Below are positions 28,400 to 38,379 of a stretch of 64,000 nt of DNA, one piece after another. Position 1 is the first letter of the stretch, and the number at the start of each line of letters is the position of its first letter. Where the stretch lies: the NCBI GenBank assembly GCA_963840725.1, contig CAWIZY010000019.1, forward strand, positions 10,296-74,295. The letters are read 5' to 3'. The position numbers and the translations under genes were made by a program. This DNA is from CAVWDU01 sp963840725 (GTDB taxonomy: Bacteria; Pseudomonadota; Gammaproteobacteria; Pseudomonadales; Halieaceae). The notes under the pieces are model-generated. The model did no database searches and was not told where the DNA came from. It saw nothing but the letters and a program-made list of their open reading frames with translations.

Positions 28400-29260
28400 T
28401 TACTTCTCTTCGTAGAGGGACATCCCCTCCAGCAGGCTGCGCTGCAAGATGACCAGAACGATCAAAGGAGGTATTGCGGAGAGTAACATGCCGGCCGACA
28501 CATAGTGCCAGTTGACGGCGGCGTCCGTATCGACCAGTTGCTTCAATCCGATCTGTACCACGCGCGTGCGATCCGTATTGGCAATGATCAGGGGCCACAG
28601 ATACTGGTTCCACATGTAGATGAACTCAATCAAGAAGAGGGCGGCAATGTTGGTGCGCGATATCGGCAGCACGATGGCCCAAAGGAATTGCAGCGGCCCA
28701 GCACCGTCGATGCGGGAGGCGTCGGCCAACGATGGTGGGATGGTCTGGTAAAGTTGGCGAAAGAGCAGGATACCGGTGGCGCTGGCGAAGAACGGAATCG
28801 TCAACGCGTTGAAGGTGTTGATCCAACCCAATTGGTCGATGAGCTCGAACGTCGGCACGATACGAACTGGTAGCGGTAGCATATGCGTGATCAAGATCAT
28901 CAAGAAAAAGAAGGTCTTGAAGCGGAAATCAAAATAGACAAAGGCGAAAGCGCCGATGATGCTGAGAATAATTTTGCCAAAGGCAACAGAGATGGCGATA
29001 AATGTTGTATTCAGCAGCAACCGCCCCATGTTCACCCGGTTCCAGGCAAAGGACATGTTCTCAAAGAACGACGACCCAGGGATGAGTTTGGGCGGAAATT
29101 GATAATACTCGGCCGGTGTTTGTGTGCTGAGCAGGAAGGCGTAGAGCACCGGGAACATGATGACGATCACGGTGATGATCATCACCAGATGTGCCAGTAC
29201 GGGCGAGAGCAAGTTCTTACGCAGACTGTGCCAACTGGAGGTAGTACTCTGAGCGCTCAT
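28400..29260 (-). CDS. ugpE: ABC sugar permease, UgpE/MalG type
   Basis: 286 residues, intact, six helices. EAA loop: LADASRIDGAGPLQFLWAIV then LPISRTNIAALFL. Begins with a serine-rich leader and LLSPVLAHLVMIITVIVIMF, and has the AEYYQFPPKLIPGSSFFENM periplasmic loop typical of UgpE. Overlaps the upstream permease by four bases, so translation is coupled. With the binding protein it would import glycerol-3-phosphate diesters or a sugar; the symbol reflects similarity, not proven substrate. Confidence 0.88.
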   Translation of the reverse strand: MSAQSTTSSWHSLRKNLLSPVLAHLVMIITVIVIMFPVLYAFLLSTQTPAEYYQFPPKLIPGSSFFENMSFAWNRVNMGRLLLNTTFIAISVAFGKIILSIIGAFAFVYFDFRFKTFFFLMILITHMLPLPVRIVPTFELIDQLGWINTFNALTIPFFASATGILLFRQLYQTIPPSLADASRIDGAGPLQFLWAIVLPISRTNIAALFLIEFIYMWNQYLWPLIIANTDRTRVVQIGLKQLVDTDAAVNWHYVSAGMLLSAIPPLIVLVILQRSLLEGMSLYEEK

Positions 29261-30138
29261 CGATAGACCACCCTACGACCTGCGTAGCGGAACTGCACCA
29301 GCGTCAGGGCTGCCACCATCAGCAACAGCACAATCGACTGGGCCGAGGCAAAACCGGTGTTCATGCCGATGAAACCATCCCGGTATAGCTTGAAGACCAG
29401 CAGATCCGTGGCTCGGCCTGGACCTCCCTCCGTGGTGATATGAACCATGCCAAAGACCTGAAAGAAGGCGTACAGCGTGTTCATGATGAATAGAAAGAAG
29501 GTGGTGGGTGAAAGCAGTGGGAAGATGATGCGCCAGAACCGCTTCCAGCTATTGGCGCCGTCGATGGATGCTGCCTCGAGCAGTTCCACCTGCATACTCT
29601 GTAGTCCTGCCAGGAAAAAGATGATGTTATAGCCCAGCATCTTCCAGGTTGCGGCAACGGAGAGGAAGAGGAGGGCGTGGAAACCGTTGGTCAGGTAGCT
29701 GAAACGCAGGCCGGTCAGCGACTCGATCATGTGGGAGACTACGCCAAAGCTCGGGTCCATCATCAGGCCCCATATCAGGGCAGCGATGGCAGGTGAGAGC
29801 GCGTACGGCCATATGAGCATCGTCCTGTAGACGGCAAATCCTCGATAGCGCTGGTTTGCGACCACGGCAATAGCCAGGCTGGTACCCAGACCGACGACGA
29901 CCACGAAGAACGCGAATTTCAGGCTGACAATCACGGAGTTGAAGTAGGATGGATCCTGAATCAGCCGGACAAAGTTGTCCAGCCCGACGAATATCTGCTT
30001 GGTGCCCAGCATATTGACGCGGAAGAAGCTCAAATAGAGGCTCTGCACGCTCGGGATCACAAAGAAGATCAGGACCACGATCACGCTGGGCGATAGCAGA
30101 ATGTAGGGTAATGCCCGATTCGGGAAACGTGTCTGCAT
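29257..30138 (-). CDS. ugpA: ABC sugar permease, UgpA/MalF type
   Basis: 293 residues, intact. LPYILLSPSVIVVLIFFVIP is the first helix, then IFVGLDNFVRLIQDPSYFNS; the EAA loop is LEAASIDGANSWKRFWRIIF followed by PLLSPTTFFLF. TTEGGPGRATDLLVFKLYRD is the conserved C-terminal loop of UgpA-like subunits. Sixty bases after the binding-protein gene and overlapping ugpE by four bases, so it belongs to one minus-strand operon. Confidence 0.88.
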   Translation of the reverse strand: MQTRFPNRALPYILLSPSVIVVLIFFVIPSVQSLYLSFFRVNMLGTKQIFVGLDNFVRLIQDPSYFNSVIVSLKFAFFVVVVGLGTSLAIAVVANQRYRGFAVYRTMLIWPYALSPAIAALIWGLMMDPSFGVVSHMIESLTGLRFSYLTNGFHALLFLSVAATWKMLGYNIIFFLAGLQSMQVELLEAASIDGANSWKRFWRIIFPLLSPTTFFLFIMNTLYAFFQVFGMVHITTEGGPGRATDLLVFKLYRDGFIGMNTGFASAQSIVLLLMVAALTLVQFRYAGRRVVYR

Positions 30139-30198
30139 GCTCTACCAGAGGATGATGGGGATCGGCGCGTGCAACGCCGATCCCTATTCTGTAGTTCC

Positions 30199-31563
30199 CT
30201 ATTGCACCAGCGCGCCGTAATCGGCCAGGACCTGGTTGGCCTCGGCAGCTGCGGTGTCCAATGTCTCCTTCGGATCGGCGCCGTTGACGACGATCTCCTC
30301 AATCGCGGTGCCCACGATGTCGCGAATCTGCACGAAGTTGCCCAGAAGCACACCTGTGGCAGCCGGTGTATCGGTGCCGCTCAGGATCTGGTCAAAGGCG
30401 GTGGCGTGGTTCGGCTCTTCTTCGAACCAACCCTCGGCCTGCAACTGTTCGTAGGCGGTGTTGCTCGTGGGGAAGTACCCCGTGCCCTTGTGCCAGACGA
30501 TGGAGCGTTCCGGCGTAAAGCTGTACTTGAGGAACTCCCATGCAGCCTGCTGCTGTTCTGGCGTAGCCGTGTCCATGATCCAGAGACAACCGCCGCCGAC
30601 TACGCTATTGCCCGCCCCATATTCATCACCCAGCCGAGGCAGGAAGGTTGTGCCCACCTCGAACTCGGCCTTACCCAGGATGCCGGCAAGACTCGAGGTG
30701 CTTTGGAAGAGGAACGGGAACTGGGCGGCCAGGAAAGGATCATTGGCCTTGTACGTTCGTCCGCCATAGACCAGCACACCTTCATCCGCCATGCGCTGCC
30801 ACTCGGACAGTACATTGACGCCAAACTCGCTGTTGAAGAGTACTTCATCAGCCATACCGGCGCGGCCATTCTCGTTGTTGGCGAACAACTGATCGTGGGT
30901 AGCGAAACTCTGTTCCAGAATCCACGCAGGCCAGCCCATGGAGAAACCGCCTTCTGCGGCGCCGGCATCCATGATCGCCTGGCTGTATTCCTCTACCTCG
31001 GCCCAACTGGTGGGCGGGCTATTCGGATCGAGCCCGGCGGCCTCAAACATGTCCTTGTTGTAGTAGAGCATTGCCGTCGAGCTGTTGAAAGGCATGCAGT
31101 AGAGCTCGCCATCCACTGAGTAGTACTTCATGATCGGCTGCACCACTTCCGCCCAGTCCACTTCACCCTGATTGAGGGTATGGACAGGCACAATGGCGCC
31201 AGAATCGAGCATCGTCTGTGTGCCGACTTCATAGACCTGTACGATGGTGGGCGCCTCGCCTGCCTTGTAGGCGGCCAGGGCCTTGGTCAGCGTCTCGGCG
31301 TAGCTACCCGTATACTCTGATTCGACGGTGATGTCAGGGTTCGCCTCGTTGAAGCTGTTGACGAGATCGTCGACGACCTCACCGCGGCTGCCACTCATCG
31401 CGTTCCAGAAGGTAATTGTGGTTGCTTCTCCGCCTTCGGCTGGCTCATCCGCCGCCGGCTGCGCGTCATCTGCTGCGGGCGCGACCGGCGCCGCACATGC
31501 GGAAATCAACATCGCCAGCGCAGCGACTAGTGCCAGGAAGACCAGAATACGTCGGTGCTTCAT
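30199..31563 (-). CDS. ugpB: UgpB-like extracellular solute-binding lipoprotein
   Basis: 454 residues, intact. Signal VFLALVAALAMLISACAAPV with lipobox ISAC. The mature N-terminus, TITFWNAMSGSRGEVVDDLV, NSFNEANPDITVESEYTGSY and EAPTIVQVYEVGTQTMLDSG, closely follows glycerol-3-phosphate/sn-glycerol diester-binding UgpB proteins. YYNKDMFEAAGLDPNSPPTS and KGTGYFPTSNTAYEQL are also typical. AAGGAG-like sequence precedes ATG 31563. No UgpC ATPase gene is adjacent, so a shared ATPase must serve it. Confidence 0.88.
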   Translation of the reverse strand: MKHRRILVFLALVAALAMLISACAAPVAPAADDAQPAADEPAEGGEATTITFWNAMSGSRGEVVDDLVNSFNEANPDITVESEYTGSYAETLTKALAAYKAGEAPTIVQVYEVGTQTMLDSGAIVPVHTLNQGEVDWAEVVQPIMKYYSVDGELYCMPFNSSTAMLYYNKDMFEAAGLDPNSPPTSWAEVEEYSQAIMDAGAAEGGFSMGWPAWILEQSFATHDQLFANNENGRAGMADEVLFNSEFGVNVLSEWQRMADEGVLVYGGRTYKANDPFLAAQFPFLFQSTSSLAGILGKAEFEVGTTFLPRLGDEYGAGNSVVGGGCLWIMDTATPEQQQAAWEFLKYSFTPERSIVWHKGTGYFPTSNTAYEQLQAEGWFEEEPNHATAFDQILSGTDTPAATGVLLGNFVQIRDIVGTAIEEIVVNGADPKETLDTAAAEANQVLADYGALVQ

Positions 31564-31879
31564 GTGTATCTCCTTTCTGAGAAAACATTGGTTACCTACG
31601 AACCGGAAAATCGAACGGCGAGGGCGCGATGTGCTTCGCGGCTCGCCGGAGTACTACCCAGGCAAGATGGGACGCGTGCCGAACCAGCTACACAAGTTCA
31701 AGAAATCCTCTCACAGGGACGCAGAACGGACGTAGTGCCAAGCTCGAATGAATTGTTTGCAGAAGAGTCACGTCCATTATACAGCGCAGCATCAGGGGTG
31801 CAAACAGCGCGTCGTGACAAACATGACCTACTACGGGTTGCGTTGCACGCGATTGTTATGGCAATCATACAGTGGATTC

Positions 31880-31940
31880 CCGCCTTCGCGGGGATGACAA
31901 GAAATACTCGGCGCGTAGCTCAGGTCTCTGGCCTGAGATG
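31880..31940. repeat. 61-bp dispersed repeat, copy 1
   Basis: Identical over 61 bases to 32136-32196. Contains a CCGCCTTCGCGG hairpin and a CTCAGGTC...GGCCTGAG hairpin. Its second half is shared with the end of the membrane-protein gene at 27949-27975. Confidence 0.85.
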
Positions 31941-32135
31941 GCTGCAATTCCCGGCCCGGTGTCGTGATCCCAACCAGCGTCATGACAGAGATTCGACCTA
32001 CGAATGACTGCGCTTGTCCCATCCAAATTCGGGATCGAGCGGGCAGTGGATTCCTGCCTACGCAGGAATGACAGAGGGGCGGTTCGGGTCAGTTTGTGTT
32101 GTTGAGGATGGACGAAGTTGTGGATTCCTGCTTCC

Positions 32136-32196
32136 CCGCCTTCGCGGGGATGACAAGAAATACTCGGCGCGTAGCTCAGGTCTCTGGCCTGAGATG
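32136..32196. repeat. 61-bp dispersed repeat, copy 2
   Basis: Identical to 31880-31940, 256 bases downstream of it. Confidence 0.85.
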
Positions 32197-32235
32197 CTCG
32201 CGTGGCCCGGACCTGTGTCGTGATACCAACCAGCG

Positions 32236-33189
32236 TCACAGTTCAGTTTTATGTACCAGGCTCGTCATGCGCTTTGCTGTTGCAAACAGTGCCGACCAGT
32301 CCTCAAGCCATGCATTGTATGCCAGGCTATCGAGTCCTATGTGCAGAAAACACGCCTGAAGTCGGGTCGCCTGGTTTTCTGGGGTGTATCCCACGTCTTG
32401 CCAGCGTCGCGCAAGTTCAGTTCGCAAGGTGGCGATGTCGAGTTCGGGATACCACGGCGCCCAGAACTCGAACCACGCCAAATCATAGAGATGATCCCCG
32501 TAACAGGAGCAACCCCAATCAAATATGCCGGCAATGGAGGTGTCGTCTACAAACACATTGCGGTTCATCAGATCGCCGTGGATCAGGCAGCGGGGAGCAG
32601 AATCGGTCACAATCTTGTTTAGCAGCTCGAATCCCCACGTGAATGCAGCATATCCCTCCGCGGAGGATGCAAGCTTTTGCGCGCCAGCCATGCGTTCGTA
32701 GACTCTCAATATCATCGCCTACGGACAACAGGCGCTCTGACCATGAAGAGTATGCTGCGTTCCCATCGCTGTCCCACCCTCCATAGCCCTTCGTAGCGGA
32801 CAGATCAGTGGTCCGCATGGCTTCGAGCGCTGCCGCCAACGAGGGCATAGTCTGTTGCCATTGGGCTGCAGACAGGCTCTCTTACGCGCGATACCATGGA
32901 CGCGCGTGGAGATCACATAGTATCCACCGAATGCGCGCCCGATCCTATGCACTTTGGGGATCGGTAGATCCGGCGTGGCGAAGGCGTACGCCTTTTGATC
33001 TTTTTGAAAGTCGTCGACGTGTTGGCCGAATCGTACCACCAGCTCTTGATCACCAAGTAGAAAGCCAAAGCAGCGCGACCAGGCACCCTCGCCGATGTAT
33101 TCCACCGCGGAGGGCGCTTGATCGTAATGCTCGACAAGAAACTTCATTGCCTGCCGGCGCTCAATTGTCAATTCTTGATCTTGCCCCAC
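32236..33189 (-). CDS. Aminoglycoside phosphotransferase-family kinase (frameshifted)
   Basis: N-terminal lobe: VEYIGEGAWSRCFGFLLGDQ and ELVVRFGQH with the ATP-binding region, then GGYYVISTRVHGI. After indels near 32890 and 32720 the catalytic lobe reads RCLIHGDLMNRNVFVDDTSI followed by AGIFDWGCSCYGDHLYDLAW. HGDLxxxN is the catalytic loop and FDWG the metal-binding loop of the APH/ChoK family. About 315 residues. Substrate is unknown: antibiotic, homoserine, choline and sugar kinases all share this fold. Bordered on both sides by repeats. Confidence 0.78.
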
Positions 33190-34075
33190 ACGTCACCTTG
33201 CGTTCTCGGTCTATTCTGCCCGTAGCAAAAGTCTCTGGCGTGAGATGCTTGAAAACCGCGGGCCCGTTACTGTGAATCGACCGGTGTCACGTTGCAAACG
33301 TGACCTACGAGATCGGGACTGGCGTAAGATGCGTGCGGGCCACGGGCCGTTGCCGTGAATCCGACCGGTGTCACGTTGCAAACGTGACCTACGAGATTGG
33401 GACTGGACTGAGATGCTTACGTGCCACGGCCCGTTACTGTGATTCCGACCAGCGTCACGTTGCAAACGTGACCTACGAGATCGGGGCTGGACTGAGATGC
33501 GTGCGTGCCACGGCCTGTTACTGTGAATCTGACCAGTGTCACGTTGCAAGCGTGACCTACGAGATTGGGACTGGACTGAGATGCTTGCGTGTCACGGGTC
33601 GTTACTGTGAATTCGACCAGTGTCACGTTGCAAACGTGACCTACGAGATCGGGACTGGACATAAGATGCTTGCGGGCCACGGGCCGTTACTGTGAATCCG
33701 ACCAGTGTCACGTTGCAAACGTGACCTACGAGATTGGGACTGGAGTAAGATGCTTGCGGGCCACGGGCCGTTACTGTGAATCCGACCAGTGTCACGTTGC
33801 AAACGTGACCTACGAGATCGGGACTGGACTGAGATGCTTGCGTGCTACGGCCGTTACTGTGAATCCGACCAGTGTCACGTTGCAAACGTGACCTACGAGA
33901 TCGGGACTGGACTGAGATGCTTGCGTGCCACGGCCCGTTTCTGTGATTTCGACCAGTGTCACGTTACAAACGTGACCTACGGGATCGGACTGGACTGAGA
34001 TGCGTGCGTGCCATGGCCCGTTACTGTGAATCCGACCAGCGTCACGTTGCAAACGTGACCTACGAGATCGGATGA
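33190..34075. repeat. 84-bp tandem repeat array 2 (10 units)
   Basis: Palindromes GTCACGTTGCAAACGTGAC (one unit has GCAAGCG, one TACAAACG) start at 33286, 33370, 33454, 33538, 33622, 33707, 33791, 33874, 33958 and 34041, a spacing of 83-85 bases. Units are 80-95% alike over their whole length and match array 1. The last unit runs into the 3' end of the aminotransferase gene. 84 is a multiple of three, so frames stay open on both strands, but codon content is that of a DNA repeat rather than a protein. Confidence 0.9.
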
Positions 34076-35238
34076 CGAGATCGAACCAGCAGAGAGTCAT
34101 TTCTGTCCAACGCAGCGAGCAGGCGTTCGATGTCCTCTAGATTGTTGTAGCCGTGGGGAGAGACGCGGATGTTGCCGTCGCGTGAGGAGACGACGATGTC
34201 GGCCTCGGCGAGCGCGGACACAAGCTGCGCCTCGTCCGTGCTGCGTAAAGCGATCATGGCGCCATGGGCATCGGGAGTCGTGGGCGTCGCCAGCGCATAG
34301 CCACGGGCGACAGCGCCGTCGACGAGCGCCTGGTCGAGAATGGCGATATGCTGCTGGATCGGCTCTATTCCAACCGACTGTAACAGTTGCAGCCCTGCCA
34401 ACCCAGCATAGAGGTTTGGCACCGGTGGCGTGCCGGATTCGAAGCGTCTGGCTGTGGGCGACGGACAATTGCCGCGTGCCGTCCATGGCGAAGATGTCGT
34501 CCTGCGAGAACCAGCCCATGCACGTGGGTTGCAGCGTGTCTATCAGTTCACGACGTACATAGAGGAAGGCCAGCCCGGCCGGTCCGAGCAAATACTTGAG
34601 CGCGCCGCCGGTGAGGAAATCTACGCCTAGCTTCATGACGTCGACGGGCATGGTGCCCAGCGTCTGGAAGCTGTCGAGGAGGACCAAGGCCCCGCGCCGT
34701 GCGCGAGATCCACGATGGCGGGCACGTCGAGCATGGCGCCGTTGCGGTAGCAGACATGGGTGATGGAGACGAGGAGCGTGCGCTCGTCGATGGCTTCGGC
34801 GAAGCGATCGAGGGTCAATGTGATTGCCATCGGCGTGTACGTGCTCGACGGTTGCACCGCGGCGTTCCTGTGCGTGCCAGATCTGGCCGACGGTGGGGAA
34901 CTCGAAGTCGCTGACCAGACTTTATTCCGCGGTCCACTGAAGTCGAGGGCGCTGGCCACAGTGCTGACGGCGGCGGAGACGGAGGTGGTGACCGCAACCT
35001 CGTCGACCTGCGCGTTGACGAGGGCGGCGAAGGCGGCGCGTGTCTCCTCCAGCTTGCCGACCCACAGATCCCAGGGAGAGCCGTACCCGTGCCAGTCGGC
35101 GATGTATTGCGCGTAGGCGGCCTCGACATCGTTGGAGAGCGCGCCCTGCGAGCAACTATTCAGGTATGCCTTGTTCGTGAGGATGGGAAAACGGCTGCGG
35201 AAGTTGGTCAAGTCGAGTGTGCCAGTGGCAATGGTCAT
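34060..35238 (-). CDS. Class V aminotransferase / cysteine desulfurase-like PLP enzyme (frameshifted)
   Basis: From ATG 35238: LTNFRSRFPILTNKAYLNSC, SQGALSNDVEAAYAQYIADW and VDEVAVTTSVSAAVSTVASA, the N-terminal pattern of isopenicillin-N-epimerase/desulfurase-like enzymes. In other frames follow LLDSFQTLGTMPVDVMKLGV and DFLTGGALKYLLGPAGLAFL; the lysine of LKYLLG is the expected PLP Schiff base. The C-terminal domain is LYAGLAGLQLLQSVGIEPIQ and RDGNIRVSPHGYNNLEDIER. Three or more indels (near 34880, 34690, 34430). The stop lies at the edge of the 84-bp repeat array. Confidence 0.8.
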
Positions 35239-35425
35239 GTTTCGCTTCTTTACGCGAACGGAGCGCTTCCGGGGGGAGCGCTCCTTGAAGATGCCTTCGA
35301 AATGGGTAGTGTTGACTGACTCGGAGACGGAATGGGTCTCGCAGCGGTTTCCTATGGATTCCTGCCTTCGCAGGAATGACATGTAGTAGCGCCTCCGAAC
35401 TCAGACTCGCACGTCGATAAACAGG

Positions 35426-36483
35426 TCAGCCCGGGGTTTCGATGCCGGAACCGTTCGACGGTGGCTTGATGAACTTCTCCTTGCTGTGCAGGAGACTGCC
35501 CAGATCCTCACCGGGCAGAACATCGTTGCTTTCGTACAGAAAACATGATGCCGCCGATCATCGTCCACCATATAGAGGGGCGGCGGACTCTGCTTGCAGA
35601 CGTCCATAACATGCGGGCAGCGGCCGGCGAATTTGCAGCCCTGCCGCGATACCTCTGACGTATCATCATCGAGTGAGATGATTTCCTGCTTGCCCCATGG
35701 CGAGTCAGGTCCGGCCAGGGGATAGAATCGATAAGCAACTGTGTGTAGGGGTGCTTCGGGTCCAGGATGATCGTGTCGACATTACCGGCCTCCATCACAG
35801 AGCCCCGGTACAGAACGATGATGTAGTCGCTCACATGATAGGCGGTAGTCAGATCGTGGGTGATGTAGAGAATCGTGATCCCCAGATCCCGATTTAGCTC
35901 GTTGATGCTCTCCAGGATTGTTGCCCGCAGCGAAGCGTCCACCATGGACACAGGTTCGTCGGCGACGAGCAATCGAGGTTCCATGAGCAAGCGCGCGTGC
36001 CACCACCATGCGCTGACGCTGACCGCCACTCAATTGGTGTGGGAAGCGGCCCAGCGTCTCTTCAGGCCGCAGACCCGACGGACACCAGCGCCTGCTCCAT
36101 CATCTCGCGGCCTTCCTTCTTGTTACTCGGCCAGCTTGTAGTTGGCGATGGGCACCTCCATGATGTGGTCACTTTGTAGAACGGATTGTAGGCCGCAAAA
36201 GGATCCTGGAAAACCGCCTGAACCTCTTTTCGATATTGCTTGCGTCTGCTGCTTGCCAAATTTGTGCAGATCCTGGCCGCGATAGAGCACCTTGCCTGCC
36301 GATGGGGTCCAGAAAGCCCAGAATCATCATGCCCATGGTCGTCTTGCCGCTGCCGCTCTCGCCGGCAATGGACACGATACTGGGCGATGCCGCGTCGATC
36401 GAGTAGGAGATGTCGTCCAGAGCGACGGTGCCGCCCTTGAATTCCTTCGTTACGTTCTGGAGTTCCAGCAGATATTCGCTCAT
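35426..36483 (-). CDS. oppF: Oligopeptide ABC transporter ATPase, OppF/DppF type (frameshifted)
   Basis: Starts MSEYLLELQNVTKEFKGGTV. Walker A appears as SIAGESGSGKTTMGMMILGF, then VQAVFQDPFAAYNPFYKVTT with the Q-loop. The signature motif is damaged by indels, but RLLVADEPVSMVDASLRATI is the Walker B/D-loop and ITILYITHDLTTAYHVSDYI the His switch. The oligopeptide C-terminal domain shows KHPYTQLLIDSIPWPDL and GCKFAGRCPHVMDVCKQSPP (Fe-S/zinc-like cysteines of the OppF tail). The restored end is FIKPPSNGSGIETPG at 35426. About 350 residues. Last gene of the opp operon. Confidence 0.82.
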
Positions 36484-36501
36484 GATGGTACTGTCTCGGT
36501 C

Positions 36502-37463
36502 TCATACATAGGTGGCACGCCGCCATGTGAAGGGGTCGATGCTCGAGCAGTTCAGGATAATCCACGTGCAAGGCTCAAACGCCTTGGGACAGCGAGTGTT
36601 GAAGACGCAGCCCGGCGGCAGGTCGCGCAGAAGCGGCGTGATGCCGGGGATGCCCTTGAACACGCCCTTGTTGCCCAGACTGGGCAGGCTGTCGATCAGC
36701 ATCTGCGTATAGGGATGAAGCGGTTCGGTGAAGACGTCCTCGACCGAACCCAGTTCGACCAGACTGCCGGCATACATCACCGCCATGCGGGTCGTAAACT
36801 GGGCCATCAGCCCCATATCATGGCCGATGAGAATCACGGCGCTGCCCAGCTCATCCTGCAGGCGCCCGATGGTCTGCATCACCTGTCGCTGCGTCACCAC
36901 ATCCAGGGCGCTGGTCGGCTCATCGGCGATGATCACCTTCGGATGCATGGCGATGCTGGCGGCGATACAGGCCCGCTGTTTCATGCCGCCGCTCAACTCG
37001 TGGGGATACATGTTGCCCACGCTTGCGGTCCAGATCCACAGCGTCCAGGGCGTCGTCTGCCCGTTCCCGCAGTTCCGCCTTGGAGAGACGCAGATTGTGG
37101 TCGATCAGGCTGTCGATGAACTGGTCGCGCACACGCATGACCGGATTGAGCGAGTTCATGGCGCCCTGCGGGATCATACTGATCTCGTTGGCGCGCATCA
37201 GGCGCATCTCTTCTTCGGAGAGGCTCGGTCAGATCGATGTCGCCCAGCCAGATTTCGCCGCCGGCGATCTTCCCCGGCTGGCGTGGATCATGCGCATAAG
37301 ACCCAGCGCCATGGTCGATTTGCCGGAGCCGGATTCGCCGACAAGACCCAGTCGCTCCTTGGGTCTGAGATTGAAGCGTTACTTTGTTGTTGGCGTAGAC
37401 AATGCCAGCGTCGGTGTAATACTGAATGTCCAGGTCCTTGACCTGCAGTGCGTATTCTGTCAC
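36502..37463 (-). CDS. oppD: Oligopeptide ABC transporter ATPase, OppD/DppD type (frameshifted)
   Basis: N-terminal TEYALQVKDLDIQYYTDAGI, then indels damage the Walker A region (37340). The Q-loop is clean: RANEISMIPQGAMNSLNPVM, with VRDQFIDSLIDHN. The last frame gives LSGGMKQRACIAASIAMHPK (signature), VIIADEPTSALDVVTQRQVM (Walker B) and SAVILIGHDMGLMAQFTTRM (His switch), then PLHPYTQMLIDSLPSLGNKG and CVFNTRCPKAFEPC. Four or so indels. Pairs with OppF to power peptide import. Confidence 0.82.
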
Positions 37464-38362
37464 CGGGCCTTCCTCACTCTCGGGTTGGCCAGTTCATCCA
37501 GGCCGATGGAAATCATGAAGAGCATGACGAATATCAGTGCGACAATGACGACGGGCACCAGGATCCACCACCACATATCGCGCACAAAGGCGTTCTGGTT
37601 GAATACCCAGTAGATGGTAACGCCCAGCGTTGGCTCGCGCAGCGGACCCAGGCCCAGAGCGGCCAAGCCCATGGAGGCGAAGATGGCTGCGGTTACGGCG
37701 CCGACGAGGGTAGCGCCCAGATAGGGCAGGAGGTTGGGGATCAGTTCGCGGATGATGATGCCCATGTCGCTCATGCCGTTGAGGCGTGCGATACGCACGT
37801 ATTCGCGCTCGCGCATACTCAAGACCTGGGCGCGGATCACGCGCGCCGCGCCACGCCAGGAAATCAAGGCGATGATGATGGCCATCGTGTTGACGGTCAT
37901 CGATCTGTCACCCAATGACGACGCGATGACGACGAGAATCAACAGGCCCGGAACGGTCAACAACACGTCGACCATCCAGCGAACAACGGCATCATACATA
38001 CCCCCATAGAAGGCCGACGTGAAGCCGAGGAACGTCCCTACCAGTACGCCCATGATGCCGGCAAAGAGACCGATGCGCATTTCCAGCCAGGTACCTTTGA
38101 CGGCGACGGCATATAGGTCGCGTCCCTGACCGTCCGTTCCAAACGGGTACACCGCTGGGTCTTCGCACTCAGGATTGGCGGGGGGACAATAGTTCAGCGT
38201 AGGCGGAACGGCGGCAGGTGCTGCCAGCGGATAGGGATCCTTGTCGGGATCGATGAAGATGTATCCGACGGCCGTGAACACGACCAGAAACAACAAGATA
38301 GTGAGGCCGATGCCCAGCGTCACATTGCGCCGTAAGTATTGGAAGAAGCCACGAAGTCGCAT
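37460..38362 (-). CDS. oppC: Oligopeptide ABC transporter permease, OppC/DppC type
   Basis: 300 residues, intact. FGTDGQGRDLYAVAVKGTWL is the conserved entry of DppC permeases; EYVRIARLNGMSDMGIIIRE then LIPNLLPYLGATL is the EAA loop. Five to six helices. A long periplasmic insert with two cysteines (NYCPPANPECEDP) between helix 1 and the DGQGRD motif is unusual and could form a disulfide. Overlaps oppD by four bases and follows oppB by 17. Confidence 0.9.
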   Translation of the reverse strand: MRLRGFFQYLRRNVTLGIGLTILLFLVVFTAVGYIFIDPDKDPYPLAAPAAVPPTLNYCPPANPECEDPAVYPFGTDGQGRDLYAVAVKGTWLEMRIGLFAGIMGVLVGTFLGFTSAFYGGMYDAVVRWMVDVLLTVPGLLILVVIASSLGDRSMTVNTMAIIIALISWRGAARVIRAQVLSMREREYVRIARLNGMSDMGIIIRELIPNLLPYLGATLVGAVTAAIFASMGLAALGLGPLREPTLGVTIYWVFNQNAFVRDMWWWILVPVVIVALIFVMLFMISIGLDELANPRVRKAR

Positions 38363-38379
38363 AGGTTTGCTCGCTAGGT

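Larger units (their letters stand above)
31564..32235. other. Intergenic region with dispersed hairpin repeats
   Basis: No gene recognised. Holds two identical 61-bp repeats (31880-31940 and 32136-32196) beginning CCGCCTTCGCGGGGATGACA and containing GCGCGTAGCTCAGG. A separate ATTCCTGCCTACGCAGGAAT hairpin lies at about 32050-32069. The ugpB promoter is presumably near 31600. Confidence 0.6.

Noticed and set aside
33190..34075. CRISPR array
   Set aside because: The repeats are regular, but the sequence between the palindromes is as conserved as the palindromes themselves. No variable spacers and no cas genes are present.
33211..34100. Repeat protein with 28-residue units
   Set aside because: Both strands stay open because 84 is a multiple of three. 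The same units occur at another intergenic site and carry a perfect DNA palindrome, so they read as DNA repeats.
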